Both the position numbers and the translations under genes were made by a program. Shown piece after piece: positions 8,606-16,516 of a DNA stretch of 64,000 bases; positions within the stretch are counted from its first letter, which is position 1; each line of letters starts with the position of its first letter. The notes beneath the pieces are model-generated. The model searched no databases, was not told the DNA's origin, and saw only the letters and a program-made list of their open reading frames with translations. The stretch spans positions 62,001 to 126,000 of the forward strand of contig CAZSDP010000003.1 of assembly GCA_964605665.1 (NCBI GenBank), given 5' to 3'. The stretch comes from CAZSDP01 sp964605665. GTDB taxonomy: Bacteria; Planctomycetota; UBA8108; UBA1146.

Positions 8606-9999
8606 CGCGCCTCGGCAATCGAGATGCGTTTCACCGCGCGATCTCGGGTCGCTCGTTCCGTCTCTCCCACGCCGAGAACCGCAAGGGCGGTCGACCAAGC
8701 ATCTGCGGTGGTGGCGTCCTCGGCGAAGACTGCGGTCAAAAGCGGGACCTCGGCGGGCTCACCAGTTTCAGGGTCGATGATATGGGAGCCACGATAACTC
8801 TCACCGGAGCAGGCGACCGATGCCCGGGTCAATTCCTCAATCTCGAGGGCACAGTCGACCGCTCGAGGATCGACCACCGCAACCGGCCATCCTTTGCAAC
8901 CCAGCGGAGGATCGAGCGCGAGGATCTGCCCTCCGAAATTGAGCAGAGCTCTCGACAACCCAAGACGATCGAGTTCTTCCGCAGCGCGATCGAGCGCAAA
9001 GCCCTTCCCGATCGCCCCGAGGTCGATTCTTTCGATACGAGGTCCGCGCGTGACGGTACCCGCCTGAGTATCGAGGTGAATCTCTTTCCACCCGCCAGCG
9101 ACACGCGAGGGATCGAATGCTCCCCCACTCGCCTCTGCGACTTCCAGAGCCCGCGCTAAACAAGTGAGCGTATCGGGATGCACCGAGACCGGTTCTCCCG
9201 GAGACGCAGCGAGAATTCGTGCGATGTCGGAACGATCCCGACGTCCGTCGAGTTGTTGCGTCAATCGATCCACGACCGCGAAAACCGCATCGATTCCGCG
9301 ACCCGCTTCCTCCCAGTTCGCCTCGATCGAGACTTCGAGGAGAGTCCCCATCGCGGGGCGACGCTCCACCCTTTCGGTCGGAACCGCTCCGAGATCAAGG
9401 GGCTGCTCCTCCCGCCAAACCAGTCGATCGAGTCCACCATCGCGGCGAGCTTGCTCGTGAACCAGCACCAAAGCCCGTCGCACCGCGCGGATCGAAGCGC
9501 GCCCGGAAAGGGTGGCTCCGCTGATATTGATCACTTCCCGGTGCAGCCGAAGGGAGTCATCGATCCCTTTCTTTCGGAACTGCCGCAGAAAGCGCGATCG
9601 TGTGATCTCAGCACCGTGACTCTCCCGATAAACACACACGGCCACGTCTCGGACCTTTTGCTGAGGATCGAGAGATACGATGAAGGTGATCGGACGAAAC
9701 TTGCCGATCTCATCGACAAATAGAGCTGTTCCCAAGGGGGAGCCATCGACCGCGAAACCGCGGTAGATGCGTTGGGGAGCATCCGATACGGAGATCCCCC
9801 TTTCCTCACGGATCGTCTGGCGACGCTCGGGTGATATGCGAATCACCGCACTCTCCAGCCGCGAGAGTTTCGGGAAAGCCCGAGCGAGCGCTTGCTCTGT
9901 CCGCAGGTGCACCTGCTCTTGGCTCCAAAGCGGATCGGTCGGCAAACCGATCGCAGTGGCGAGCATCACACCAACGAATGCCGCCAACGCGCGCGACAC
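8602..9999 (-). CDS. FMN-binding domain / ApbE flavinyltransferase fusion
   Basis: A 465-residue exported protein with two parts. Residues 1-27 look like a signal peptide. Residues 60-180 form an FMN-binding domain ending in S160-G-A-T163, the flavinylation motif of NqrC/RnfG-type proteins. Residues 210-465 are an ApbE-type FMN transferase: GGAFDPS, IDLGAIGKGFALD, NFGGQILAL and the Mg-site TTADAWSTAL are present. The enzyme may flavinylate its own N-terminal domain. The GTG at 9999, 19 bp after the porin stop and with an AGGA, is chosen over upstream starts that overlap the porin. Second gene of the porin operon. Confidence 0.85.
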   Translation of the reverse strand: MSRALAAFVGVMLATAIGLPTDPLWSQEQVHLRTEQALARAFPKLSRLESAVIRISPERRQTIREERGISVSDAPQRIYRGFAVDGSPLGTALFVDEIGKFRPITFIVSLDPQQKVRDVAVCVYRESHGAEITRSRFLRQFRKKGIDDSLRLHREVINISGATLSGRASIRAVRRALVLVHEQARRDGGLDRLVWREEQPLDLGAVPTERVERRPAMGTLLEVSIEANWEEAGRGIDAVFAVVDRLTQQLDGRRDRSDIARILAASPGEPVSVHPDTLTCLARALEVAEASGGAFDPSRVAGGWKEIHLDTQAGTVTRGPRIERIDLGAIGKGFALDRAAEELDRLGLSRALLNFGGQILALDPPLGCKGWPVAVVDPRAVDCALEIEELTRASVACSGESYRGSHIIDPETGEPAEVPLLTAVFAEDATTADAWSTALAVLGVGETERATRDRAVKRISIAEAR

Positions 10000-10018
10000 A
10001 TTCCTGCGGGGTGGTGTT

Positions 10019-11401
10019 TTAGAAGTATGTCGCGACGGAGAACAAGATCGCATCGTTATCCTCACGGGTATGGGACCCATCTTCTAGATTCACCTGGTAG
10101 TCGAATTTGAAGACCGTCTCCTCGATCGGGCGGAAGTTCAATCCGAAGGTCCAACGCTGAGTCCTCTCCGAGCCGAGTTCGACATGATCGAAGCGAACCG
10201 CCGCGGTGAACGTCGATTCATCGGAGAGGAGAGAGGGAGCGGCCTTGAGGAAAGACTCCGGCATGAAGTGGTACTGGGTCTCAGCGACGAAACCCCAAAG
10301 ATCATCGGGAACCCCACTGTCGCGGGCGACAGAGTCTCGCTCGATATCGGCCCGTGCAACTTCACCCCCGAAGCCCCATCCGGCGAGAGATGAGGTGAGA
10401 GCGCCCCCCTCGATCTTCCAATCGAAGGCGGAGACGAACAGGTCTCGGTCTCCTTCGGAGTCGTAGGCGCCATGGAATCCTGAAACACCCAAGTCCACCC
10501 CGAGAATCGGTGAGTATCCGACACGCCCGGTCCCAGAAATGCCCTTGCTCCCATCCGACTTCAGAGAGGGTCGTCCACCGCGAAGCCCACTCGAAGTATT
10601 GAAGTTCGAACTGAATCCGGTCGGAGAAGTCGAGTCAGGCTCCAAGCCTTCGAAACCATTCACCGCGTAAAACTGATAGTCGAGGACCCCGGACTCACTC
10701 GTTTCATACGATCCCAACACACCGACTCCAGCGTCGGTCAACGTGGTCGGGATCACGCTACGCGTCACCAACGGTCGATCGGTGAAGTCATTGAGGGGAG
10801 AGTCGTGGTAGAGATTGAAGCGACCGAGTGGAACGAGGATCGCCCCTGCTCGGAAGGTGAACTCTTCCCCAACGCGCCAATCGAGTGCGGCGAATTCGAC
10901 CTTGGTCGATCCATCCCCAGCGGGAGCATCACTCCCCCCATCTTCGAACTCGATCTCCGCGGCGAAGTGAAAACGCTCGCCGAACTTCGCATCGATCAAC
11001 GGCACGAAGCGGTGCTGACGAAAGGTGGGACTCGAACCGTGTTCATCTCGATACTCCAAATCGAGGTAGCCACCGATGGTGGCGGAGACCCCGCCTCGGG
11101 AAAATGTGAGGAGTGCGGCGGGGCTCTCATCTCGCGCTGAACTCATCGCAACTCGACCCTCCGGAGCGACGCTCGGGTCGGTTTCAAGTTGCTCGATCCG
11201 TTCCTCGGCAGCGAGAAGTCGAGACCTCAAATCGGCGAGTTCGTCGGCGACCTGGTCGCGATTGTCTTCCTTCGAGCTCTCTTGCTCGGCACTGGGGGTG
11301 GAAGGTGCTCGCTCCGCGGGAGGATCAGCGAAAAGTGATCCGCCACCGACCACCAAGGCGATTGTGATCACCAGATTAAGCAGACTGAAAGAGGGCTTCA
11401 T
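10019..11401 (-). CDS. Phosphate-selective-porin-like outer membrane porin
   Basis: A 460-residue protein with a signal peptide (to about residue 26, GGGSLFA), a short coiled coil (residues 50-78, LADLRSRLLAAEERIEQLE) and a beta-barrel of the OprO/OprP type (ATIGGYLDLEYRDEHGSS..., GAILVPLGRFNLYHDSP). It ends with an aromatic residue (VATYF), as is usual for barrel assembly. The AGGAG ribosome site fits the ATG at 11401. The palindrome at 11454-11473 lies about 50 bp upstream. First gene of an operon with the flavin and membrane proteins. I infer an iron-responsive porin for small ferric complexes. Confidence 0.85.
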   Translation of the reverse strand: MKPSFSLLNLVITIALVVGGGSLFADPPAERAPSTPSAEQESSKEDNRDQVADELADLRSRLLAAEERIEQLETDPSVAPEGRVAMSSARDESPAALLTFSRGGVSATIGGYLDLEYRDEHGSSPTFRQHRFVPLIDAKFGERFHFAAEIEFEDGGSDAPAGDGSTKVEFAALDWRVGEEFTFRAGAILVPLGRFNLYHDSPLNDFTDRPLVTRSVIPTTLTDAGVGVLGSYETSESGVLDYQFYAVNGFEGLEPDSTSPTGFSSNFNTSSGLRGGRPSLKSDGSKGISGTGRVGYSPILGVDLGVSGFHGAYDSEGDRDLFVSAFDWKIEGGALTSSLAGWGFGGEVARADIERDSVARDSGVPDDLWGFVAETQYHFMPESFLKAAPSLLSDESTFTAAVRFDHVELGSERTQRWTFGLNFRPIEETVFKFDYQVNLEDGSHTREDNDAILFSVATYF

Positions 11402-11453
11402 GCGTGACTCCTAGTTGAGGGGTGACCAGACGGCCGATATGCCTCCCGATCGG

Positions 11454-11473
11454 TTGTTTGGTATGCCAAACAA
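11454..11473. promoter_or_regulatory. Palindromic operator upstream of the porin operon
   Basis: TTGTTTG - GTATGC - CAAACAA, the same core and spacing as the palindrome beside the DtxR gene at 3109-3130. It starts 53 bp upstream of the porin ATG, where a repressor would overlap the promoter. The two sites share arms but differ in spacer. Confidence 0.75.
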
Positions 11474-11562
11474 TCAGGGGCGGAGTCAAGCACTCTTCCA
11501 GGAAATCAAGTAAAAAGGTGGCTAAAGTGACAACAGCGGCGAAAGAAGAGTGATAGTCCCCC

Positions 11563-12806
11563 TTGACCTTTCCTCCTCCTGATTTCTCAGAACCCTCTCC
11601 GTGGGCGTGGGCCCGCACGTCGGAAGGGAGCGCTCTGGTCGATTCTTGCGCAAAAATCCCCGAGTTCACCGCCTCGGCGATCCTCCGGTTGCGGAAACAC
11701 TCCGATTGAGAAACGGTCGAGAAGGCGATCGCGCTGGTAGAAGCGAGACGGCGTGCGGCGGGAAGAATCGACGGCGCAGAGACTCTTCTCGCCGACCGAA
11801 CCGCAGTGGAATAGGCCACCTCCACCGACGTCGCTCGAGACAAGGCGAGGCGATTCGCTGCTACCGTCTTCGAACAGGTCCTCGACCTTTGCTGTGGCAT
11901 CGGAGGGGATGCGATCGCATTTGCCCTCGAGGGAATCGAACCGATCCTCGTCGACCTCGAGCCGCGCCGATTGGAAGCAGCGTGCGCCCATGTCTGCTCC
12001 ATCTTGGGAACCACCCCCCCCGCGCTAATCGCGGACGTCTCCACTCTATCGATCCCCGACTGCCCCTTTCACCTCGGTCCCGATCGACGTCCAGCTGGGC
12101 GGCGGACGGCACAATGGGACGAAATGAAACCGGGACTCGCGGCCGTCGAGGATTGGATCGAGCGAAACCGTGATGGTGCGATCAAGTTGTCGCCCACCGC
12201 GGACTTGGAAGTACTCCCGCGGGGAGAAGTGGAGATCATCCAAAGAGGTCGCGGACTGGTCCAAGCGATCTTATCGGTCGGTACTCTCGCTTCTACAGAT
12301 CGAGAGTTGGGCAACCGCGACCCAGCAACCAGTCGACGAGCCACCCGGATCGATGACGGGGCATCGTTTGTCGTGGATGCCGATCGCCGTCTTCCAGAAC
12401 TTCCCGAGATCGCACCGGAGCAGGAATGGCTCCACGTCGTCGAACCTGCCATCGAACGAGCGGGGTTGTTGGGAACTCTCGCTCGGAGTCTCGATTTGAC
12501 GACTCCCCACGAACACGCGGGTTTCCTCAGCGGCGCTGAAGCGGCGCTTTCACCGTGGCTTCGTCCGGCACGACTCCACGTCAAACTCCCTGGGAGAATC
12601 GAGACCGTTGCCCGCTGGTTCGGCAAACGGCCGGTGGGACATGTAACGATTCGGGTGCGGGGGGGGAGGATCCGCGACCATGGGAGAGAGCGCTGCGGGG
12701 GAAGGGAACAGAACGCTATACGGTCCACCTGACCCGCGAGGGGAAACAACGGTTCGCGTGGGTCACCGACGAAGTTCCAGACCCAGCCGCAGAGAGAGAT
12801 CGTTGA
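11563..12806 (+). pseudogene. Class I SAM methyltransferase with THUMP-like C-terminus, disrupted
   Basis: One frame reads as a member of the methyltransferase family with a THUMP-like tail: VEARRRAAGRI, then VLDLCCGIGGDAIAFAL (SAM motif I), GPDRRPAGRRTA and KLSPTADLEVLP. It is broken three times. TGA at 11707-11709 and TAG at 11812-11814 fall inside well-conserved stretches; the TAG replaces the Gln expected in the (L/V)EQATS motif. In an 8-G run ending near 12666 the frame shifts, and the true C-terminus (TERYTVHLTREGKQ...) continues in the next frame to 12806. TAG and TGA are normal stops in neighbouring genes, so recoding is unlikely. The TTG start at 11563 is tentative. Assembly error remains possible for the G-run. 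Confidence 0.75.
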
Positions 12807-12887
12807 TCGGGGAGGCCCGCCGAGGTGGCGCGACTCACCGCAGGATGATCGCTCAACTGACCACGCGACGATCGCTCTCGACTCACC

Positions 12888-13373
12888 TCACCGGCGGCGG
12901 GTGTACTCGTAGCGGAGAATCTGTGTTTCGAGGCCGGGGCTCGCCTCCACGAGTAACTCGAAGATGCGGTCATCCGGTCCACCGAAGAGTTCCTTACTTC
13001 GATAGGGAACGAGCTCTCCAGTCTGCGGGTCGATGTTCTCTCCGCTCAACTCCAAGAGGCGACTCTCTTCGTCGTAGAGACCTTCGAAGAGGTAGAGGAA
13101 CGGGGTGGCTGTATCGATCCAGGTACTGCGAAACATCTTGATCACGGGGTCAAATCCCGTGGAGCACTGCCCGCGAAGCGTGATCCCTCCCGGCAGCTCG
13201 AAGGTCGAGTTCGCGATACTCCAGAACGGTCCCAAGCTCTCGATCGTTTCCACTCCGGTGGCGCGCATCGGGTCCGCCGTCGGATCGAAAAAGTATTCAC
13301 ATTGAATGTCCCAGACCCCGACCTTTTCGACGAGAAACGCGTGCTCCGGTCCTTCGGAAAAGCTGTGGGACAT
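12888..13373 (-). CDS. DUF1579-like protein
   Basis: A 161-residue protein resembling the DUF1579 family: an initial HAFLVEKVGVWDIQCEYFFDP segment, then GFDPVIKMFRSTWIDTATPFLYLFEG, which together suggest a lipocalin-like beta barrel. No catalytic motif is visible and its function is unknown. The ATG at 13373 (MSHSFSEGPEH) is chosen because the similarity begins there. It lies 146 bp downstream of the ThiO-like gene on the same strand. Confidence 0.7.
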   Translation of the reverse strand: MSHSFSEGPEHAFLVEKVGVWDIQCEYFFDPTADPMRATGVETIESLGPFWSIANSTFELPGGITLRGQCSTGFDPVIKMFRSTWIDTATPFLYLFEGLYDEESRLLELSGENIDPQTGELVPYRSKELFGGPDDRIFELLVEASPGLETQILRYEYTRRR

Positions 13374-13519
13374 GTGGTGATCCAATCTATATCGGGACAA
13401 AATGCGTGACCGCTGCCCGCTGGCTGCACCTCCCCAGTTGGGGCCAACTGGCAGCAGGCTAGCCTTCCCGAAAGTTGGCAGCAAGAGAGAACAGCCGCCT
13501 CTTCCCCTCGAACCAAATC

Positions 13520-14686
13520 TCAGTCGGTGGGAATCGCCAGTCCCCTGGCGACCGAAAAGGTGCCGGGGAGTAGATTCTGCTCCTCAGAGTGCTGCCGCCC
13601 CTCCACTGTGCCCCCCCAAGCCTCCACCAACAGCTCCGCGGTTGCGGCGGCGGTGGCCAATCCGATGCGGTAATGGCCGGTCGCCACCCAAAGTCGCCGT
13701 CGTCCCGGATATTGCCCGAGAAATGGCCCCCCAAATCGGAGCGCTTTCGGACGAAGACCATCTCTGACCGACAGCACCGCCTGAGCGTCGAGGGTCGGCC
13801 AGTGCTCGCGAGCTGCCGTGAGGAGGGTCTCCACTTCCGACGAAGAGTACCCGGCAGTCGCGCCCTCCCCTCGCACCGTACTTCCCAGATAGACCCGCCC
13901 CGGTCCACGGGGAACCCAGTGCATCTCCGATTCAGCACCGAAGTGAATTGTCGCGGGAGGTGGTTCGAACCGAAGATCGAGACCGATGCCCCCCACCGGA
14001 GTGAGGGCGAGGGGCGCCTCGGGAAACTTGTCGAGGCTCTTCGCGCTCTCCCACCCCGCGGCGAGCAGCACGAAATCAGCGTCGGAGGAGATGGGACTTC
14101 CCTCCGCAGTACAGAGCTCGATCTCAGACTCCCCGACCGGCCGCACTTCGATCTTCCCGCGCCGCTCCTGTAATTCTCCCCCCGCGGCGATGAAGTCCTC
14201 TCGAAGAGCGGTGAGCAACTCCACCGGATCGATGACGATTTCTTGATCGAGGGTGAGCGCTTCCTGAAAGGAGTCCCCATCGAGACCGGGGGTCAAACTC
14301 GCCACCTCACCAGGGGAACTCCACTGTGGCTGGTGCCCGGCCTCGCGCCACTCTTGCAGCAGTGACTTTTTCCCGGATGGGTCTTGAGGATCCAAAATCA
14401 TGGCGCCAAATCGGCGGCAGGAGGATTGGGGAAGGATGGGAAGGGTCTCCAGCCAACGCTCTGCGGCCCAGTAGCCAGCGCGCTTGAAACGTCGAAATGG
14501 CGACTTTCCCGGCAGAGTCAGGGTGATCAGCCCGCTCGCGGCTGCGCTGGCACTCGAGCGCCCGATCTCTCCCGCTTCGTAGAGAACCACCGCTGCTCCC
14601 GCGCGAGCAGCCAAGCGGGCAGAGGCCAATCCGACCACTCCCCCGCCGACCACCAACAATCTACGACCGTCGAGCCCCGTTGGCAT
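13520..14686 (-). CDS. FAD-dependent glycine/D-amino acid oxidase (ThiO-like)
   Basis: A 388-residue flavoenzyme of the DAO family. The dinucleotide-binding motif VVGGGVVGLASARLAARAG is at residues 12-30, followed by YEAGEIGRSSASAAASG. The C-terminal FAD region is VRDGLRPKALRFGGPFLG...LWVATGHYRIGLATAAATAE. This resembles glycine oxidase ThiO, which oxidises glycine for thiazole synthesis. No other thiamine genes are nearby, so another amino acid substrate is possible. It is divergent from pntAA. Confidence 0.8.
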   Translation of the reverse strand: MPTGLDGRRLLVVGGGVVGLASARLAARAGAAVVLYEAGEIGRSSASAAASGLITLTLPGKSPFRRFKRAGYWAAERWLETLPILPQSSCRRFGAMILDPQDPSGKKSLLQEWREAGHQPQWSSPGEVASLTPGLDGDSFQEALTLDQEIVIDPVELLTALREDFIAAGGELQERRGKIEVRPVGESEIELCTAEGSPISSDADFVLLAAGWESAKSLDKFPEAPLALTPVGGIGLDLRFEPPPATIHFGAESEMHWVPRGPGRVYLGSTVRGEGATAGYSSSEVETLLTAAREHWPTLDAQAVLSVRDGLRPKALRFGGPFLGQYPGRRRLWVATGHYRIGLATAAATAELLVEAWGGTVEGRQHSEEQNLLPGTFSVARGLAIPTD

Positions 14687-14880
14687 CGTTCGAACTCCTG
14701 CGCAGGGAGGGGAAAATCGGATCTCTTCGAGCGAAACACGCCCGAGGGAAGCCCTACTCTAACTGAAGTGGTCGTTCTCCTGCTGCATCCCGACCGATTC
14801 CCTTGCGCCGGTTCACCCCATTTGCTCGCATGGCGCGCTCGAATTGCCACTCCCCTCGATGGGTGGGGGGCATCCCCGTG

Positions 14881-14934
14881 CGGACTATTCGAAGTCCGTC
14901 AGTCGTTGCTCACCGGCCGAAGATCGCCGGTGAG
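14881..14934 (+). promoter_or_regulatory. Two tandem hairpins in the pnt operon leader
   Basis: CGGACT (14881-14886) pairs with AGTCCG (14893-14898), and CTCACCGGC (14909-14917) pairs with GCCGGTGAG (14926-14934). They sit 45-98 bp upstream of the pntAA ATG, in the region divergent from the ThiO-like gene. No known riboswitch fold is recognised and no U-tract follows. Confidence 0.4.
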
Positions 14935-14978
14935 GTCTCTGGGGCTCGCGAGAGATCGCCACCGGGAGGAAACTCGAC

Positions 14979-16148
14979 ATGAAAATCGGTGTACCCAAAG
15001 AGGTCTTCCCGGATGAGCGACGCGTTGCGCTCATCCCGTCACTGATCCCCCCTCTGACGAAGGCGGGGCATGAAGTTCAGATCGAAGCTGGAGCGGGATT
15101 CGCTGCCGGCTTTCCCGACGATGGTTACCGAGCTAAAGGTGCCACCGTCATCGACTCGAGGGACGAGCTCTTCGCGAAAAGCGAGTTGATCCTGCAAGTG
15201 CGATCAGGGGGCGCGGCGGGTTCGGAAGGAGCTGCCGATCTCGAGAGACTCCGAGCAGACCAGATCGTCATCGCCGCCACCGACCCGTTAGGGCAAGCGG
15301 AAGCTGCCAAAGGATTCGCGGAGAAGGGGGTGACCCTGTTCGGCATGGAGTTGGTCCCTCGGATCACTCGCGCACAGAGCATGGACATCCTCAGCTCGCA
15401 AGCGATGGTCGCCGGTTACAAGGCGGTCCTTCTCGCAGCCGCTGAAGTTCCCCGTCTCTTCTCGATGGAGATGACTGCCGCCGGGACTTTGAGTCCCGCC
15501 AAGGTGTTCGTGATCGGGGCTGGAGTCGCCGGCCTCAAGGCGATCGCCACCGCGAAACGACTCGGCGCCGTGGTGTACGCCTACGATGTTCGCACCGCGG
15601 TGAAGGAACAGATCGAGAGTCTCGGTGGAAAGTTTGTCGAGATCGATGCCGATAGCGGCAGCGCCGAAGACAAAGGTGGCTACGCCAAGGAGATGACTGA
15701 AGAATTCTATCAGCGACAACGCGCCAAGATGGCGGAGGTCGCCGGAGAGTGCTCAGCCGTCATCACCACCGCCGCAATTCCAGGTCGCCAGAGCCCACTC
15801 TTGCTGACCGCTGATGGTGTGCGTGGCATGCAACCGGGGAGTTGCATCGTCGACTTGGCAGCGGAACGAGGCGGCAATTGCGAGCTCGCAAAGCCGGACG
15901 AAAGAGTCGAAGAAAACGGCGTCGTCATCCTCGGCCCCACCAATCTCCCTTCGACGATGGCGAATCACGCCAGCCAAATGTACGGAAAGAATCTGATCAC
16001 CTTCCTCGGACTCCTCTTCGACAAAGAGGGGAACCTCCAACTCGATGTGGACGACGAGATCGTCCACGAGACGATGGTCACCCGCGGGGGAGAGATCGTG
16101 AATGAGCGAGTTCGCTCGATTCTCGGTCTTGCTCCGACCGCCTCCTGA
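14979..16148 (+). CDS. pntAA: NAD(P) transhydrogenase subunit alpha, soluble part
   Basis: A 389-residue NAD(H)-binding subunit (domain I) of proton-translocating transhydrogenase, related to alanine dehydrogenase. It begins MKIGVPKEVFPDERRVALIP, has the Rossmann motif VFVIGAGVAGLKAIATAKRLGA near residue 178, and the mobile-loop region near TTAAIPGRQSPLL. GGAGGA precedes the ATG. It is followed after 14 bp by the short membrane alpha subunit gene and then pntB. The enzyme couples the proton gradient to NADPH formation. Confidence 0.95.
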   Translation: MKIGVPKEVFPDERRVALIPSLIPPLTKAGHEVQIEAGAGFAAGFPDDGYRAKGATVIDSRDELFAKSELILQVRSGGAAGSEGAADLERLRADQIVIAATDPLGQAEAAKGFAEKGVTLFGMELVPRITRAQSMDILSSQAMVAGYKAVLLAAAEVPRLFSMEMTAAGTLSPAKVFVIGAGVAGLKAIATAKRLGAVVYAYDVRTAVKEQIESLGGKFVEIDADSGSAEDKGGYAKEMTEEFYQRQRAKMAEVAGECSAVITTAAIPGRQSPLLLTADGVRGMQPGSCIVDLAAERGGNCELAKPDERVEENGVVILGPTNLPSTMANHASQMYGKNLITFLGLLFDKEGNLQLDVDDEIVHETMVTRGGEIVNERVRSILGLAPTAS

Positions 16149-16162
16149 GAGAGGAGCTGCGT

Positions 16163-16516
16163 GTGGATTTCGCCCCCCTCCTAGTCGAGAGCTCGAGCGT
16201 CATCGCTCAGAGTGAAGGCGGGACATCCCTGATCGCTTTGTTGACGATTTTCATGCTCGCGGTTTTCGTGGGCTTCGAGGTCATCACCAAGGTTCCCCCC
16301 ACCTTGCACACTCCGCTGATGTCGGGCTCGAATGCGATTTCGGGCATCGCCATCGTCGGCGCACTCCTCTCGGTCGTCACTCTTGGCGACAGTGGTGAGC
16401 ACGCAAGTCTTGCCAGGTGGCTCGGTTTCTTTGCGTTGGTATTCGCGACGATCAACGTGGTCGGCGGATTCCTCGTCACTCACCGAATGCTCTCGATGTT
16501 CCGGAGGAAGAAATGA
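16163..16516 (+). CDS. pntAB: NAD(P) transhydrogenase subunit alpha, membrane part
   Basis: A 117-residue protein with four membrane spans, the short domain II component of split transhydrogenases. The segment VGFEVITKVPPTLHTPLMSGSNAISGI is characteristic of this family. The GTG start at 16163 is preceded by GAGGAG. The stop overlaps the pntB start as ATGA. Confidence 0.93.
   Translation: MDFAPLLVESSSVIAQSEGGTSLIALLTIFMLAVFVGFEVITKVPPTLHTPLMSGSNAISGIAIVGALLSVVTLGDSGEHASLARWLGFFALVFATINVVGGFLVTHRMLSMFRRKK

Noticed and set aside
11707..11709. TGA in the methyltransferase gene as a second selenocysteine codon
   Set aside because: No redox motif surrounds it, a TAG and a frameshift follow in the same gene, and family members have no Cys there.
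11376..12044. Minus-strand open frame across the porin upstream region
   Set aside because: It overlaps the operator and the methyltransferase remnant, shows low-complexity Ser/Arg composition and resembles no protein.
13141..13163. Hairpin with TCAAATC loop resembling a tRNA T-arm
   Set aside because: It lies inside the DUF1579-like coding region and lacks the other tRNA arms.
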